Source: Micavibrio sp. UBA1850 (GTDB taxonomy: Bacteria > Pseudomonadota > Alphaproteobacteria > Micavibrionales > Micavibrionaceae). Taken from it: a stretch of DNA of 64,000 nucleotides. A model generated the notes under the pieces. That model was not told where the DNA came from. It searched no databases and saw nothing but the letters and a program-made list of their open reading frames with translations. The stretch is taken from positions 254,501-318,500 of the forward strand of contig DDIM01000001.1 of assembly GCA_002338525.1 (NCBI GenBank), read 5' to 3'. The number at the start of each line of letters is the position of its first letter. The stretch's first letter is position 1. Of the stretch, positions 25,366-34,140 are shown piece after piece. The translations under genes were made by a program, and so were the position numbers.

Positions 25366-26315
25366 TGCAAGATCGCTTTAAAACACCTAAGGGTTGGCAA
25401 GAGGCCGTGTTTACAAACAAGCGCGGTGCCGATATCCGCTATGGGTTTGTCTGTCCGCCAAATGCCAAAGCGCATATTTCAATCAGCCCCGGATTGAGTG
25501 AGTGCTGCGAGAAATATTTCGAAGTCATAGGCTATTTAACCTCTAAAGGCTACGCTGTATCCGTCCATGATTGGATGGGACAGGGCCTGTCTTCGCGCCA
25601 CATAAAGGGTGAGTATTTCAAACGTCACATCACAACATTTGAAGACGATGTTGATGATTATTTGGAGCTATTAAAAAATTATATTCACCCCTTATTATCA
25701 AAACAATACGCATCGGATATACCAACAATCATTCTATCACATTCTATGGGCGGTCATTTAGCATTTAAATCTGTGCTGCGTAAACCAGACCTCGCGGAAG
25801 GATTATTTATGTGTGCTCCCCTCATGCAAGTGCGCGCGCTCTCCTACGTTCCTGAAAAATTAGCCGCTAAAATGGTTGGCTTTATTAGCAAATTTTACAG
25901 CACCGCCTACGTGCCCGGTGGCAGCGACTGGTCAACACGAGAGCCTTACGGCAAAACAATATTTACGCACGATCCGCAACGCGACGCCATCTATGATGAA
26001 TGGTGCGAGATCAACCCGAAATTAAAAATCGGAGACCCAACTATCGGGTGGCTGAACGAGGCCGCACAATCATGTTACCGTCTGAAAAAAGAAGATGTTT
26101 CAAATATAAAAATTCCCGTCCATGCCGTTCTTGCAAGCCGCGACTTACTGGTGCGTAACAGACGCACGCGATCTATTATAAACAAGATACCCAGCGCAAC
26201 GCACCAAACGATGCACGGTGCCTATCACGAAATTATGATGGAAGTAGACGAGATACGCGACGCGTTCTTTAACTCATTCGAAGCATTTGCCGCACGCGTT
26301 TTAAAAACACAATAA
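25365..26315 (+). CDS. Alpha/beta hydrolase, PldB-like lysophospholipase family
   Basis: A 316-residue alpha/beta hydrolase of the lysophospholipase L2 / monoacylglycerol lipase group. The nucleophile elbow is LSHSMGGH with Ser127, in which the first Gly of GxSxG is Ser, as in PldB-like proteins. The acid is probably the Asp in VLASRDLLV and the base the His in GAYHEIMMEVDEIRD. HDWMGQGLSSR is the usual oxyanion-side motif. It is coupled to pntB by TAATG. Its last 47 bases overlap the tail of the convergent WecA-type gene. Substrate is not known. Confidence 0.85.
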   Translation: MQDRFKTPKGWQEAVFTNKRGADIRYGFVCPPNAKAHISISPGLSECCEKYFEVIGYLTSKGYAVSVHDWMGQGLSSRHIKGEYFKRHITTFEDDVDDYLELLKNYIHPLLSKQYASDIPTIILSHSMGGHLAFKSVLRKPDLAEGLFMCAPLMQVRALSYVPEKLAAKMVGFISKFYSTAYVPGGSDWSTREPYGKTIFTHDPQRDAIYDEWCEINPKLKIGDPTIGWLNEAAQSCYRLKKEDVSNIKIPVHAVLASRDLLVRNRRTRSIINKIPSATHQTMHGAYHEIMMEVDEIRDAFFNSFEAFAARVLKTQ

Positions 26316-27333
26316 ATCGATCGTGTTTGTAACTCAGTTGCGTGTGAACACCCCACATAAAAATCCACCCAATGGTCAGAACGACAGGGGGAATACCCCA
26401 CGATGCGCCAAACACACCAACAGAGCCCAATAACATGCAATATAACATGATAAGCGGTGTGGCCTCTTCTGGTTTGAACCCTGCGTCCAAAAAGTGATGG
26501 TGGAAATGATTACGGTCAGGCTCAAATGGATGTTTCCCACGGCGAATTCGCGCCGTTAGCATGCCAAATGCATCCCAAATAGGAAGCGCCAATAACCACG
26601 CAATAGATATGGGATCAAACACAGCACCATTTGCGGTGGCGCCATCTTGAGACAAATCAATTGCCAACCATGCCAAAACAAATCCCAAAGCCATTGTTCC
26701 AGAATCTCCCATAAAGATCGAGGCGCGTTCACGCCATGGATGACGATAATTAAACATTAAAAAACAAACAAGCGCACCGATTAAAAACTGAAGCTCAAAG
26801 GTAGGCATGACACCGCGCATTAAACTGGCAGAAAACAGGAATATGGCGATCACAAAAGCAATCCCCCCGGATAAACCGTCAATACCATCAATCATATTCA
26901 TGGCATTGATTAAATAAACCACACATAAAATCGTAAAGATGCCAGCAAAACCACCAAAGCTAATATCGCCTGTTCCGAACAAATCGCCCATTGTTTCTAA
27001 AACAACACCATCAAAAACAAGCAAAGCCGACACGACAAAATGAATGAAGAATTTAAACTTAGCGTTCAGCTCAATCGCATCATCTATAACCCCCATATAA
27101 AGTAATATAGAAAGGGCGACAAACGCCATCCAATGCTCCATCCATGGTGTGAATAGAAGTGATAGGAGAATAAAGCTTGAAAATATCGCAAGCCCCCCAA
27201 CCAACGGCACCGCGTCCTCATGCGTTTTACGCCCGCCGGGCTGGTCAATCAATCCGATACGTGGTGCCACTCTTTTGAAAATAAGAATAAAAAGCCCCGT
27301 CAGGAAGAACGATAAAAACATAAAACTAAACAT
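26269..27333 (-). CDS. Undecaprenyl-phosphate sugar-1-phosphate transferase, WecA/TagO family
   Basis: A 354-residue polytopic membrane enzyme (about ten segments) that moves a HexNAc-1-phosphate onto undecaprenyl phosphate to start O-antigen, enterobacterial-antigen-type or related glycan synthesis. The family residues are visible: GGRKTHEDAVPLVGGLAIF, DDAIEL at 84-89, NAMNMIDGIDGL from residue 143, the MGDSGTMALGF loop and the HFHHHFLDAG motif. It is 18 bases downstream of mnmC on the same strand. The envelope-sugar genes at 33-38 kb may feed the same pathway. The exact sugar cannot be read from sequence. Confidence 0.9.
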   Translation of the reverse strand: MFSFMFLSFFLTGLFILIFKRVAPRIGLIDQPGGRKTHEDAVPLVGGLAIFSSFILLSLLFTPWMEHWMAFVALSILLYMGVIDDAIELNAKFKFFIHFVVSALLVFDGVVLETMGDLFGTGDISFGGFAGIFTILCVVYLINAMNMIDGIDGLSGGIAFVIAIFLFSASLMRGVMPTFELQFLIGALVCFLMFNYRHPWRERASIFMGDSGTMALGFVLAWLAIDLSQDGATANGAVFDPISIAWLLALPIWDAFGMLTARIRRGKHPFEPDRNHFHHHFLDAGFKPEEATPLIMLYCMLLGSVGVFGASWGIPPVVLTIGWIFMWGVHTQLSYKHDRFIVFLKRVRQMLRMS

Positions 27334-27351
27334 TATGATATTTGTACCCGC

Positions 27352-29088
27352 TCATTCATAAAGCTTCAAGCCTGAACACAACTGATTATGAATTATTGCA
27401 CTCGATTGGATGCTACTTACCAAGCCATGAGACCCGTGCCCGGTAGATACAAACATGTTATGTGTCACATTTTGGAACAACGGAAAACGATGCTTGGTCG
27501 ATACACGATGTGAAGCGCGACCAGAAACGATCTCAAGATCACAGTTATTAAGCGCAGGAATAGCCTCTCTAGCCAATTGCAACACATGTTTATGATCCTC
27601 ATCACGCACATCCAGCACCATATCATGACGTTTAAATGTTGACCCCACAACATGCACGCCATTTATAACAGGTGACATGTACCCTTTATAGTTCATCATT
27701 GTTTTAATTTTTGCACTCGCGTCGCTAGGTTTGGCGACACTAATTTGACCGCGCACAGGGTATAAATCGACCTTTTCACATAAATTTCGCGCTTGCTCAA
27801 TATTATGCACGCCCATGGCACTGGCGAGTATAATCGCATCAAACGCTTGCCCGCCGACATTCCACTGTCCTTGCGTGTTTTGCGTTATGTTATCAATCGT
27901 GGTGTTAAACCTAACCTCAACATCTGCCGTATACGCTTTACACAGTTTATACGGGTTCACGCCAGCAGCATCAGGAAGGTACAATGCACCCTGCTCGACC
28001 TTAATCCCCGCAATATCACTTGCCTGATCCTTATCCACCAAATAGGCATGATCTTTGTGCCACCCCCACTGCTCTACCATAGATGGGTAGCGTGCACGCA
28101 TGTCATCATTGTGCATTATATGAAGCGCGCCGCATGGCTCAAACTCGATGTCATGTTTAAGTGAAATATTTCGCATTTCACGGATCGCCATGGCATAGGC
28201 TTGCATATAATAATTTGATTCCTTAGTGCGAAGCTTCGATAATCGGGGATTAACCATCCCTCGAATATTTCCAGACGCGCCCATACCAACGTCTGCACCT
28301 TTTTCAAAAATCACGGGCGTCACCCCTTGTTTCTTGAACCAGTATGCCGCAGATGTCCCAGCCAACCCCGCACCAATTATTGCAACGCTACGAATTGAAT
28401 TCACTTCTTTGTCTTGCGTACCTATCTGCAAAACACCTACAAGGCGTTCACGTTTGCGCCCAAAACCTTGCGTTTTTTGAACGTCAAACCCTGCTGCTTG
28501 CAATCCACGCTTCACAAACCCAGCGGCTGTAAATGTCGCAAATTGTGCATCACTTCGTGACAATCGCGCCATATTCTCAAAAACATTTTGTGTCCACATT
28601 TCAGGGTTTTTTGCAGGATTAAACCCATCTAAAAACCACGCATCCACACCAGCCCCTGACAATTTTGGAATCGCCTCGTTTATATCATCAAAGATCAGCG
28701 TTAAATAGATGCCTTCAGACACGCACATTTGATGAACACCTGGAATTCGAAGAGGATATTGCTGCAAATACTGATCAATTTTTTCACCAAAAACATCACC
28801 CCACGGGCTGAGGGCTTCGCGAATTTCATCAATAGATAATGGATATTGCTCAAAGGATATAAAATTGAGGCGCTTGCACTGCCCGGGCTCATTTTCAAAC
28901 GCTTGCCACGCCATTAAAAAATTCAACCCCGTTCCAAAACCTGTTTCGCAGATTGTAAATATTTCACGGGCTTGCCAGCGCGCAGGCAGGTTGTTACCCT
29001 TTAAAAACACGAATTGACTTTCCGCAAGACCGTCATCTTGTGAAAAATATATATCGTCAAAGACTTTAGACCTTGGAGCGCCCTTCAT
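27352..29088 (-). CDS. mnmC: Bifunctional tRNA mnm5s2U biosynthesis protein MnmC
   Basis: Completes the mnm5s2U34 wobble modification in tRNA. The 578 residues combine an N-terminal SAM-dependent methyltransferase (ETGFGTG at 48-54, DAWFLDGFNPAKNPEMW near 149-165) and a C-terminal FAD oxidoreductase (GAGLAG at 239-244, GMGASGNIRGMVNPRL). Both activities are therefore expected in one chain, in the order of E. coli MnmC, though it is shorter than the E. coli enzyme. AGGTC precedes the ATG. It diverges from the M3 peptidase gene with a 48-base gap. Confidence 0.95.
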   Translation of the reverse strand: MKGAPRSKVFDDIYFSQDDGLAESQFVFLKGNNLPARWQAREIFTICETGFGTGLNFLMAWQAFENEPGQCKRLNFISFEQYPLSIDEIREALSPWGDVFGEKIDQYLQQYPLRIPGVHQMCVSEGIYLTLIFDDINEAIPKLSGAGVDAWFLDGFNPAKNPEMWTQNVFENMARLSRSDAQFATFTAAGFVKRGLQAAGFDVQKTQGFGRKRERLVGVLQIGTQDKEVNSIRSVAIIGAGLAGTSAAYWFKKQGVTPVIFEKGADVGMGASGNIRGMVNPRLSKLRTKESNYYMQAYAMAIREMRNISLKHDIEFEPCGALHIMHNDDMRARYPSMVEQWGWHKDHAYLVDKDQASDIAGIKVEQGALYLPDAAGVNPYKLCKAYTADVEVRFNTTIDNITQNTQGQWNVGGQAFDAIILASAMGVHNIEQARNLCEKVDLYPVRGQISVAKPSDASAKIKTMMNYKGYMSPVINGVHVVGSTFKRHDMVLDVRDEDHKHVLQLAREAIPALNNCDLEIVSGRASHRVSTKHRFPLFQNVTHNMFVSTGHGSHGLVSSIQSSAIIHNQLCSGLKLYE

Positions 29089-29097
29089 TTTGACCTA

Positions 29098-29103
29098 TAT
29101 AAT
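29098..29103 (+). promoter_or_regulatory. Possible -10 element upstream of the M3 peptidase
   Basis: A perfect TATAAT lies 33 bases before the ATG in the short gap shared with mnmC. The only candidate -35 (TTGGAG at 29073) is 19 bases away, so the assignment is weak. Confidence 0.3.
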
Positions 29104-29136
29104 AGAGATAAAATAAAAATACAAAGAGAATGATTC

Positions 29137-31209
29137 ATGACAACGGCACAGACAACGGCACAAAACACATCCAACCCTCTCCTCAAACATTTTGATACAC
29201 CTTATCAAACACCCCCGTTTGATGAGATCAAGCCCGAGCATTTTGTACCGGCCATCGAAGCAAGCATTGAAACAGCACGCCTTAACGTCAAAAAAATCAA
29301 AAGCCAAGATGACGCACCTAATTTTGAAAACACAATCGAGGCCCTTGAAACAGCCTCTGAGGATTTAGGAACGGTCTCTGGCATATATTATGCCCTTCTC
29401 TCTGTAATCGGTGGAGACGCCTACCAAAATCTTGCCGAGCAAATCGGGCCGATGACAGCGCTCTTTTCTAGTGAAGTGTCAATGGATCAAGACTTATTTG
29501 CGCGCATAAAGGCCGTCTACGATGACCGTGAAAATCACGACTATAATGACGTAGAAAAAACATTACTCGAAGATACATACAAAGGCTTTGTCAGATCAGG
29601 GGCGCTTCTGTCTGAAGAAAAACAAGAAAAGCTTAAAGAGCTTAATCAAAAGTCATCAACGCTAAGTCCTGAATTTTCAAATAATCTCATTCAATCCTCT
29701 GCCCTTTACGAGCTTCGTATTACAGATGAAAAAGACCTTAGCGGCATTCCTGATACAGCCATTGAAGGGGCAAAACAAGCAGCCCTGGACAAGGGATATG
29801 AAAATGAGTGGTTGTTTACGCTTGATTTCCCAAGCTACATCCCCTTCATCACATATGCAGACAACCGCGCGTTGCGTGAACAAATCTGGAAAGCGTTCAG
29901 CAACCGCGCCTACGGTGACAAGTTCGACAATACGCAAACACTTCAAAAAATTATGAAGTTGCGTAACGAAAAAATGAAATTGATGGGGTATGACACTTAC
30001 GCTGATTTCGTCCTCGAAGAACGCATGGCTAAAACAACACAGCAAGTCATTGATTTCCTAGACAAGCTCAAAGCGGCATACAAGCCCGGCGCACAAAAGG
30101 ATCTGGAAGAGTTGAAGGCTTTTGCGCAAAAAACAGCCGGCATTGACGAGATCATGCCATGGGATGTGGGCTACTTTTCCGAAAAAAGAAAGGTTGAACT
30201 TTTCAACTTCTCTGAAGAAGAGCTTCGCCCCTACTTCCCGTTAGACAAAGTCTTGAAAGGTACGTTCCAACATTTTTCAAAACTATTCAATTTGGCATTC
30301 ACCGAGCGCGCAGACATTCAAACATGGCATAAAGACGTACCCGCATTTGAAGTCAGCGACAAAAACACAGGCGAAATCTTTGGTGTTTTATATGCTGATT
30401 TTTATGTCAGAAAAGACAAACGCTCCGGCGCATGGATGGGCACATTCAGAAATCATGGCCTCTTTAAAGGTGAAACGCCTCCAGCCGTTATAGAAATTGT
30501 ATGTAACTTCCCAAAACCAACAAAAGACCGCCCAAGCCTTCTCTCGTTCAATGATGTAGAAACATTATTTCACGAACTAGGCCACGCCCTTCATGGTTTG
30601 TTAGGCCAAACAAAATACCAATCAACATCTGGCACAAATGTAATGTGGGACTTTGTTGAGCTTCCATCGCAGTTGCAAGAAAACTGGCTTTACGAAAAAG
30701 AAACGCTCGATCTGGTCTCTGAACATTATGAGACAGGTGAAAAAATACCTGCACATTTAATTGAAAAGCTCTGTGCCAGCAAAAACTATATGAGCGCATG
30801 GATGGGGCTTCGCCAGACATCGCTTGCAACGCTCGACATGGCATTCCATAGTGTGCAAGATCCGAACCTTGATGACATTGTTGCCTTTGAAGATGACGCA
30901 ATTAAAGACTGCTCTTTCTTTCCACGTTACGGAGGACCAAGCGCTACATCCTTTGCTCATATCTTTGCTGGTGGCTACGCAGCAGGCTATTACAGCTACA
31001 AATGGGCCGAAGTATTGGACGCAGACGCATTCGAAGCCTTCAAAGAAAGTGGCTTATACGACCAAGACACAGCTCAGAAATATTTGAGCATGATTTTGCG
31101 TCGTGGAGGAAGCGCCGATCCGGCCATCTTATATAGGGACTTCAGAGGCCGTGATGCGGATCCTGATGCGCTTTTCCGCAGAGAAGGACTACTAAAAAAA
31201 GTAGCATAA
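29137..31209 (+). CDS. M3 family zinc metallopeptidase (oligopeptidase A / Dcp type)
   Basis: A 690-residue thimet-oligopeptidase-like enzyme that degrades short peptides, most likely in the cytoplasm because no signal peptide is seen. The zinc site HELGH is at residues 479-483 with the third ligand in the downstream helix (the Glu of WDFVELPSQ). FPKPTKDRPSLLSFNDVETLFHELG-type context and the FPRYGG and YSYKWAE motifs near the end fix the family. Length and these motifs fit either Dcp (dipeptidyl carboxypeptidase) or PrlC (oligopeptidase A); the two cannot be separated here. Confidence 0.93.
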   Translation: MTTAQTTAQNTSNPLLKHFDTPYQTPPFDEIKPEHFVPAIEASIETARLNVKKIKSQDDAPNFENTIEALETASEDLGTVSGIYYALLSVIGGDAYQNLAEQIGPMTALFSSEVSMDQDLFARIKAVYDDRENHDYNDVEKTLLEDTYKGFVRSGALLSEEKQEKLKELNQKSSTLSPEFSNNLIQSSALYELRITDEKDLSGIPDTAIEGAKQAALDKGYENEWLFTLDFPSYIPFITYADNRALREQIWKAFSNRAYGDKFDNTQTLQKIMKLRNEKMKLMGYDTYADFVLEERMAKTTQQVIDFLDKLKAAYKPGAQKDLEELKAFAQKTAGIDEIMPWDVGYFSEKRKVELFNFSEEELRPYFPLDKVLKGTFQHFSKLFNLAFTERADIQTWHKDVPAFEVSDKNTGEIFGVLYADFYVRKDKRSGAWMGTFRNHGLFKGETPPAVIEIVCNFPKPTKDRPSLLSFNDVETLFHELGHALHGLLGQTKYQSTSGTNVMWDFVELPSQLQENWLYEKETLDLVSEHYETGEKIPAHLIEKLCASKNYMSAWMGLRQTSLATLDMAFHSVQDPNLDDIVAFEDDAIKDCSFFPRYGGPSATSFAHIFAGGYAAGYYSYKWAEVLDADAFEAFKESGLYDQDTAQKYLSMILRRGGSADPAILYRDFRGRDADPDALFRREGLLKKVA

Positions 31210-31253
31210 TCTCTTGCCCTGCGTATGGAATAGCTTTATATCTTAAGAAAATA

Positions 31254-31285
31254 GCAAGTTGTGCATTTTGATATGAACAACTTGC
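31254..31285. repeat. Inverted repeat with 9-bp arms downstream of the M3 peptidase
   Basis: GCAAGTTGT (31254-31262) and ACAACTTGC (31277-31285) flank a 14-base loop. No T-tract follows on the plus strand, so it is a poor terminator; it could be an RNA hairpin or a protein-binding dyad. It overlaps the first CTTAAG repeat unit. Confidence 0.5.
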
Positions 31286-31368
31286 CGAAAAGTTAGGTAT
31301 GAGTTTATTTTATAAAAAGATACGCGCAAATAGTTAACATAAAAATTTACATATTTTGCATATTTTTC

Positions 31369-31397
31369 TTGCAAAGTAATTTCGGCTATCGTATAAA
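31369..31397 (+). promoter_or_regulatory. Sigma70-type promoter of the regulator-methyltransferase pair
   Basis: TTGCAA (31369-31374) and TATAAA (31392-31397) are separated by 17 bases. The predicted start is near 31404, just before the second CTTAAG repeat, which suggests autoregulation. Confidence 0.6.
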
Positions 31398-31475
31398 ATC
31401 GTCCATCTCTTAAGAATATGGCAATTAATACGTTAGATATAACTTAAGATTTTTAAATGTGAAAGATACAAGAGT

Positions 31476-32150
31476 ATGACAATTACAACTGCACAAATTA
31501 GGGGCGCACGCGGAATTCTGAACTGGAGTCAGCAAGACCTCTCGGACCGTACTGACATATCGACAACATCAATCGGTAGTATTGAAAAAGGCACGACAAA
31601 ACCGCGCGCCAGCACATTGGCTGTCATTCAAGCTGCTTTTGAAAATAATAGTATCGAGTTTATTGAACCAGATGGCGTGAAACGTCGCACAGACGAAGTT
31701 CGTGTATTTACGGGACGCTCTGGATATTTGGACTTTTTTGAAGACGTTTATGAGACACTTGAAAGAAACCCTGAGTCAGAAGTCTTTGTGAACAATGTTG
31801 ACGAGCGTCGCTTTGTAAAACTTCACGGTAAGCAAGCAGAATACCACCTCAACAGAATGAGCAAACTTAAAAACATAAAATATAAAGTGTTGCTTAGAGA
31901 GGGAGATACTTTTTTTGCTGTAAACGAGTACGCCGAGTACAGGTGGTTACCTAAAACGCACTTCTCTAGCGTTCCGTTTTATTCATATGGCACAAAACTA
32001 GCGATTATTTTGTTCGACACCGAACCAAAAATAATTGTCATCAATCACGTTGCCGTATCTGAAGCTTATAAAATTCAATTTTCAGGGATCTGGAACAATG
32101 CCATTGTTCCAAACTCACAAGACATAAAAACTTTAGCAGATAAAGCATAA
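31476..32150 (+). CDS. XRE-family regulator with a C-terminal sensor-like domain
   Basis: A 224-residue protein. Residues 5-60 are a Cro/CI-type helix-turn-helix (ARGILNWSQQDLSDRT, then TSIGSIEKGTTKPR), and residue 70 onward is a separate domain. That domain contains VFVNNVDERRFVK and later EYRWLPKTHFSSVPFYSYGTKLAIILF, with WNNAIVP at the end. The later part recalls the C-terminal phospholipase-D-like domain of TrmB-type regulators, but I am not certain. A promoter and CTTAAG repeats lie upstream. The EgtD-like methyltransferase follows after 21 bases, so the two form a unit. Confidence 0.8.
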   Translation: MTITTAQIRGARGILNWSQQDLSDRTDISTTSIGSIEKGTTKPRASTLAVIQAAFENNSIEFIEPDGVKRRTDEVRVFTGRSGYLDFFEDVYETLERNPESEVFVNNVDERRFVKLHGKQAEYHLNRMSKLKNIKYKVLLREGDTFFAVNEYAEYRWLPKTHFSSVPFYSYGTKLAIILFDTEPKIIVINHVAVSEAYKIQFSGIWNNAIVPNSQDIKTLADKA

Positions 32151-32171
32151 GGGGCAACGAGGCTATTTAAA

Positions 32172-33230
32172 ATGACAGCAGCGCAGAAAAACAACATGCA
32201 CCACCTCACTAAAGAACAAGAAAAAATCTTTTTGACGTTTGCTAACTTATTAGCAAATAAAGAAGAAGGCACAGCCTCACACCTAGCATTTTTAAAAGAA
32301 GATTCTAATCACGGTCAAACAGGTGGATTAGACCTGTGGGCTGACGCCGTTAAAATTAAGGATTTCCCTGTAAACAGAGAGTCTCGCATAGTCAGCAATG
32401 TAAACATTGTGCAAGATTTCACACGAGCATTACAAGAAGACATTACCGAAAGAAACGCGGCTCGCAAAATTAGCTTCGTAGAAATTGGCCCAGGATTATG
32501 GGAATCTGTTCGAATTAAAACAGTACCATACATCGAAGCACTCAAAGACAGTTCAACACCTGTGTCTCATTACATCTCTATTGACCCGTCCTCAGAATGT
32601 GCAAAACCGGCAGCAAAAGGGATCAAAGACCTTTATCCGCATATGAAAACAAGCGCGCAAGTCAGCTCGTTTGAAGATGCAAAAGTAGGCAGCAAAAATC
32701 TTACATCTGTTGCTATTTTGTGGGGGCCGACCATTTGGAATACAGGTATCTCATCCGAGCTAGATCCAGAACTCGTGCTTGCTAGCCAATTAAAATCGGT
32801 CAAACAAGTTGTAAACTCTGGCGGATATATTCTATCAACTTATTATTCTTCAGATAACAGAGAAAAAGACGATATTTCGTACAATGACCCACGAAACTTG
32901 AAGTTGGTTCAATCTCTAGCGCACAGTATCGAGCATAGACTTGATGACACAAACTTTAAAGCCGATAACTTTCAACCATATGTTGAGTACAAAGGAAATG
33001 GCTTAGGGCGTTACTCTATGGGTATTGAGAGTAAAATTGACCAAACAGTCAACCTCAACCACTCCGTATCAAGAGAGTTTAAGATAGGCGAAAGAATGGG
33101 GCTTGTTAATTCTTGGCGCTTGAAAGAGCAAAAGCTATACAACATCGTCTCTACAGCCGGTGCAGATATGATCTGCCACAGCTATGACAAAGACATTGGC
33201 GCAGGAATGTTCCTCGCTCGTTTTAGATAA
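32172..33230 (+). CDS. SAM-dependent methyltransferase, EgtD-like (histidine-methyltransferase superfamily)
   Basis: A 352-residue soluble protein. It has a methyltransferase glycine loop FVEIGPGLWES (EIGPG 104-108) followed by HYISIDPSSE (133-142), the acidic residue ending the second strand, and later SVAILWGPTIWNTG, which matches the pattern of EgtD-like enzymes in which a strand ends in a G-x-T-I-x-N motif. EgtD methylates the amino group of histidine in ergothioneine synthesis, but no EgtB partner is nearby, so the substrate is unknown. A GAGG site precedes the ATG. It is coupled to the upstream regulator and converges on ctlX with a 13-base gap. Confidence 0.55.
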   Translation: MTAAQKNNMHHLTKEQEKIFLTFANLLANKEEGTASHLAFLKEDSNHGQTGGLDLWADAVKIKDFPVNRESRIVSNVNIVQDFTRALQEDITERNAARKISFVEIGPGLWESVRIKTVPYIEALKDSSTPVSHYISIDPSSECAKPAAKGIKDLYPHMKTSAQVSSFEDAKVGSKNLTSVAILWGPTIWNTGISSELDPELVLASQLKSVKQVVNSGGYILSTYYSSDNREKDDISYNDPRNLKLVQSLAHSIEHRLDDTNFKADNFQPYVEYKGNGLGRYSMGIESKIDQTVNLNHSVSREFKIGERMGLVNSWRLKEQKLYNIVSTAGADMICHSYDKDIGAGMFLARFR

Positions 33231-33243
33231 TCGTTAAAAAAAT

Positions 33244-34140
33244 CTAAAACAGCTCCATCATTAGACATCGCGCGGAACCGCCACCATAATGCTCGATCGT
33301 TGGAATATCTGTTCCAATAATGGCATCCATGTGACTTAAGATTTTTTCTTTTTGATCTGCTTTCAAGCTATTCTGAGCGGCTTTTGACATCGCAAGAAGT
33401 TTTTGCCCGTCTGCGCCCAACACTTCGAGCGAGTTACCACAAAAAGACTTGAGCTGTTCATTATCATACTCAACAATGTCATGTGTTTCGCGTAACTGCC
33501 CTACGACACGGTCTCGATCCTCATCTACGATACATGACGAGCATATGCCGGCATAATCAGTCCCAATATGCATCACAAGGTCTGTATGATAAACAGGGGC
33601 GCCCGTGTGAGATTTTGTTTCAAACATCACAAGCCTATACCCCATTTCACGCGCCCAGCGTTCAACAAGGCCTTTATCCGTTCGGCGAGACAGCCCCACA
33701 TAAACAATATTATTGACATGGTCCATCACCAAAGACCCCGTGCTTTCTAGCGCAAGGCCGTTGGCTTCTTCACCCCTTAAATCCAAAACTAAATTATAAT
33801 ACTGCTCAAGCTTGTCAGTAATCCGCGGGATACGCTCCGCGCTACGGTTTTTGTTAAGCATCGGGTAGAGCACTAAACGCCCCTTAGGATCTGTTGAGGC
33901 CCAGTTAGGAAACAAATGGTCAGGACACCCCTCAATACCTTGAAAAGTTGTAACAGTTACGCCATGCTCAACCATACAATCACGGTAGGCACGAAACTCT
34001 TTCAATGCTTTGTTTAATGTCTCATTATGGTTTTCTTGTTCATCCACCTGATAGACATTGGTCTCTTGCGTTTCAGGGTTGAGAAAAAACTCTTTTGGTT
34101 CAATCATTAAAATATGGTTTGTGCTTTGTACGTTACTCAT
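33244..34140 (-). CDS. Arginine deiminase-related / citrulline-utilisation hydrolase (CtlX-like)
   Basis: A guanidino-group-modifying enzyme of the amidinotransferase fold. At 298 residues it has the family marks PDHLFPNWASTDPKGRLVLYPM (72-93), the ALESTGSLVMD segment, His185 in PVYHTDLVM and the catalytic Cys292 in GGGSARCLMMELF at the very C-terminus. The ATG at 34140 has GGA eight bases upstream; the longer frame runs into the preceding gene. The first 8 bases overlap the manC-like stop, so it is translated with a nucleotide-sugar operon, an odd partner for arginine or citrulline metabolism. The gene name ctlX is by resemblance only. Confidence 0.8.
   Translation of the reverse strand: MSNVQSTNHILMIEPKEFFLNPETQETNVYQVDEQENHNETLNKALKEFRAYRDCMVEHGVTVTTFQGIEGCPDHLFPNWASTDPKGRLVLYPMLNKNRSAERIPRITDKLEQYYNLVLDLRGEEANGLALESTGSLVMDHVNNIVYVGLSRRTDKGLVERWAREMGYRLVMFETKSHTGAPVYHTDLVMHIGTDYAGICSSCIVDEDRDRVVGQLRETHDIVEYDNEQLKSFCGNSLEVLGADGQKLLAMSKAAQNSLKADQKEKILSHMDAIIGTDIPTIEHYGGGSARCLMMELF

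Larger units (their letters stand above)
31241..31426. repeat. CTTAAG-centred direct repeats upstream of the XRE-type regulator
   Basis: A 19-base unit starting TCTTAAGAA occurs at 31241-31259 and again at 31408-31426 with three differences. A shorter ACTTAAGAT follows at 31442-31450. The second copy begins a few bases after the predicted transcription start, where a repressor site would act. Confidence 0.5.
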
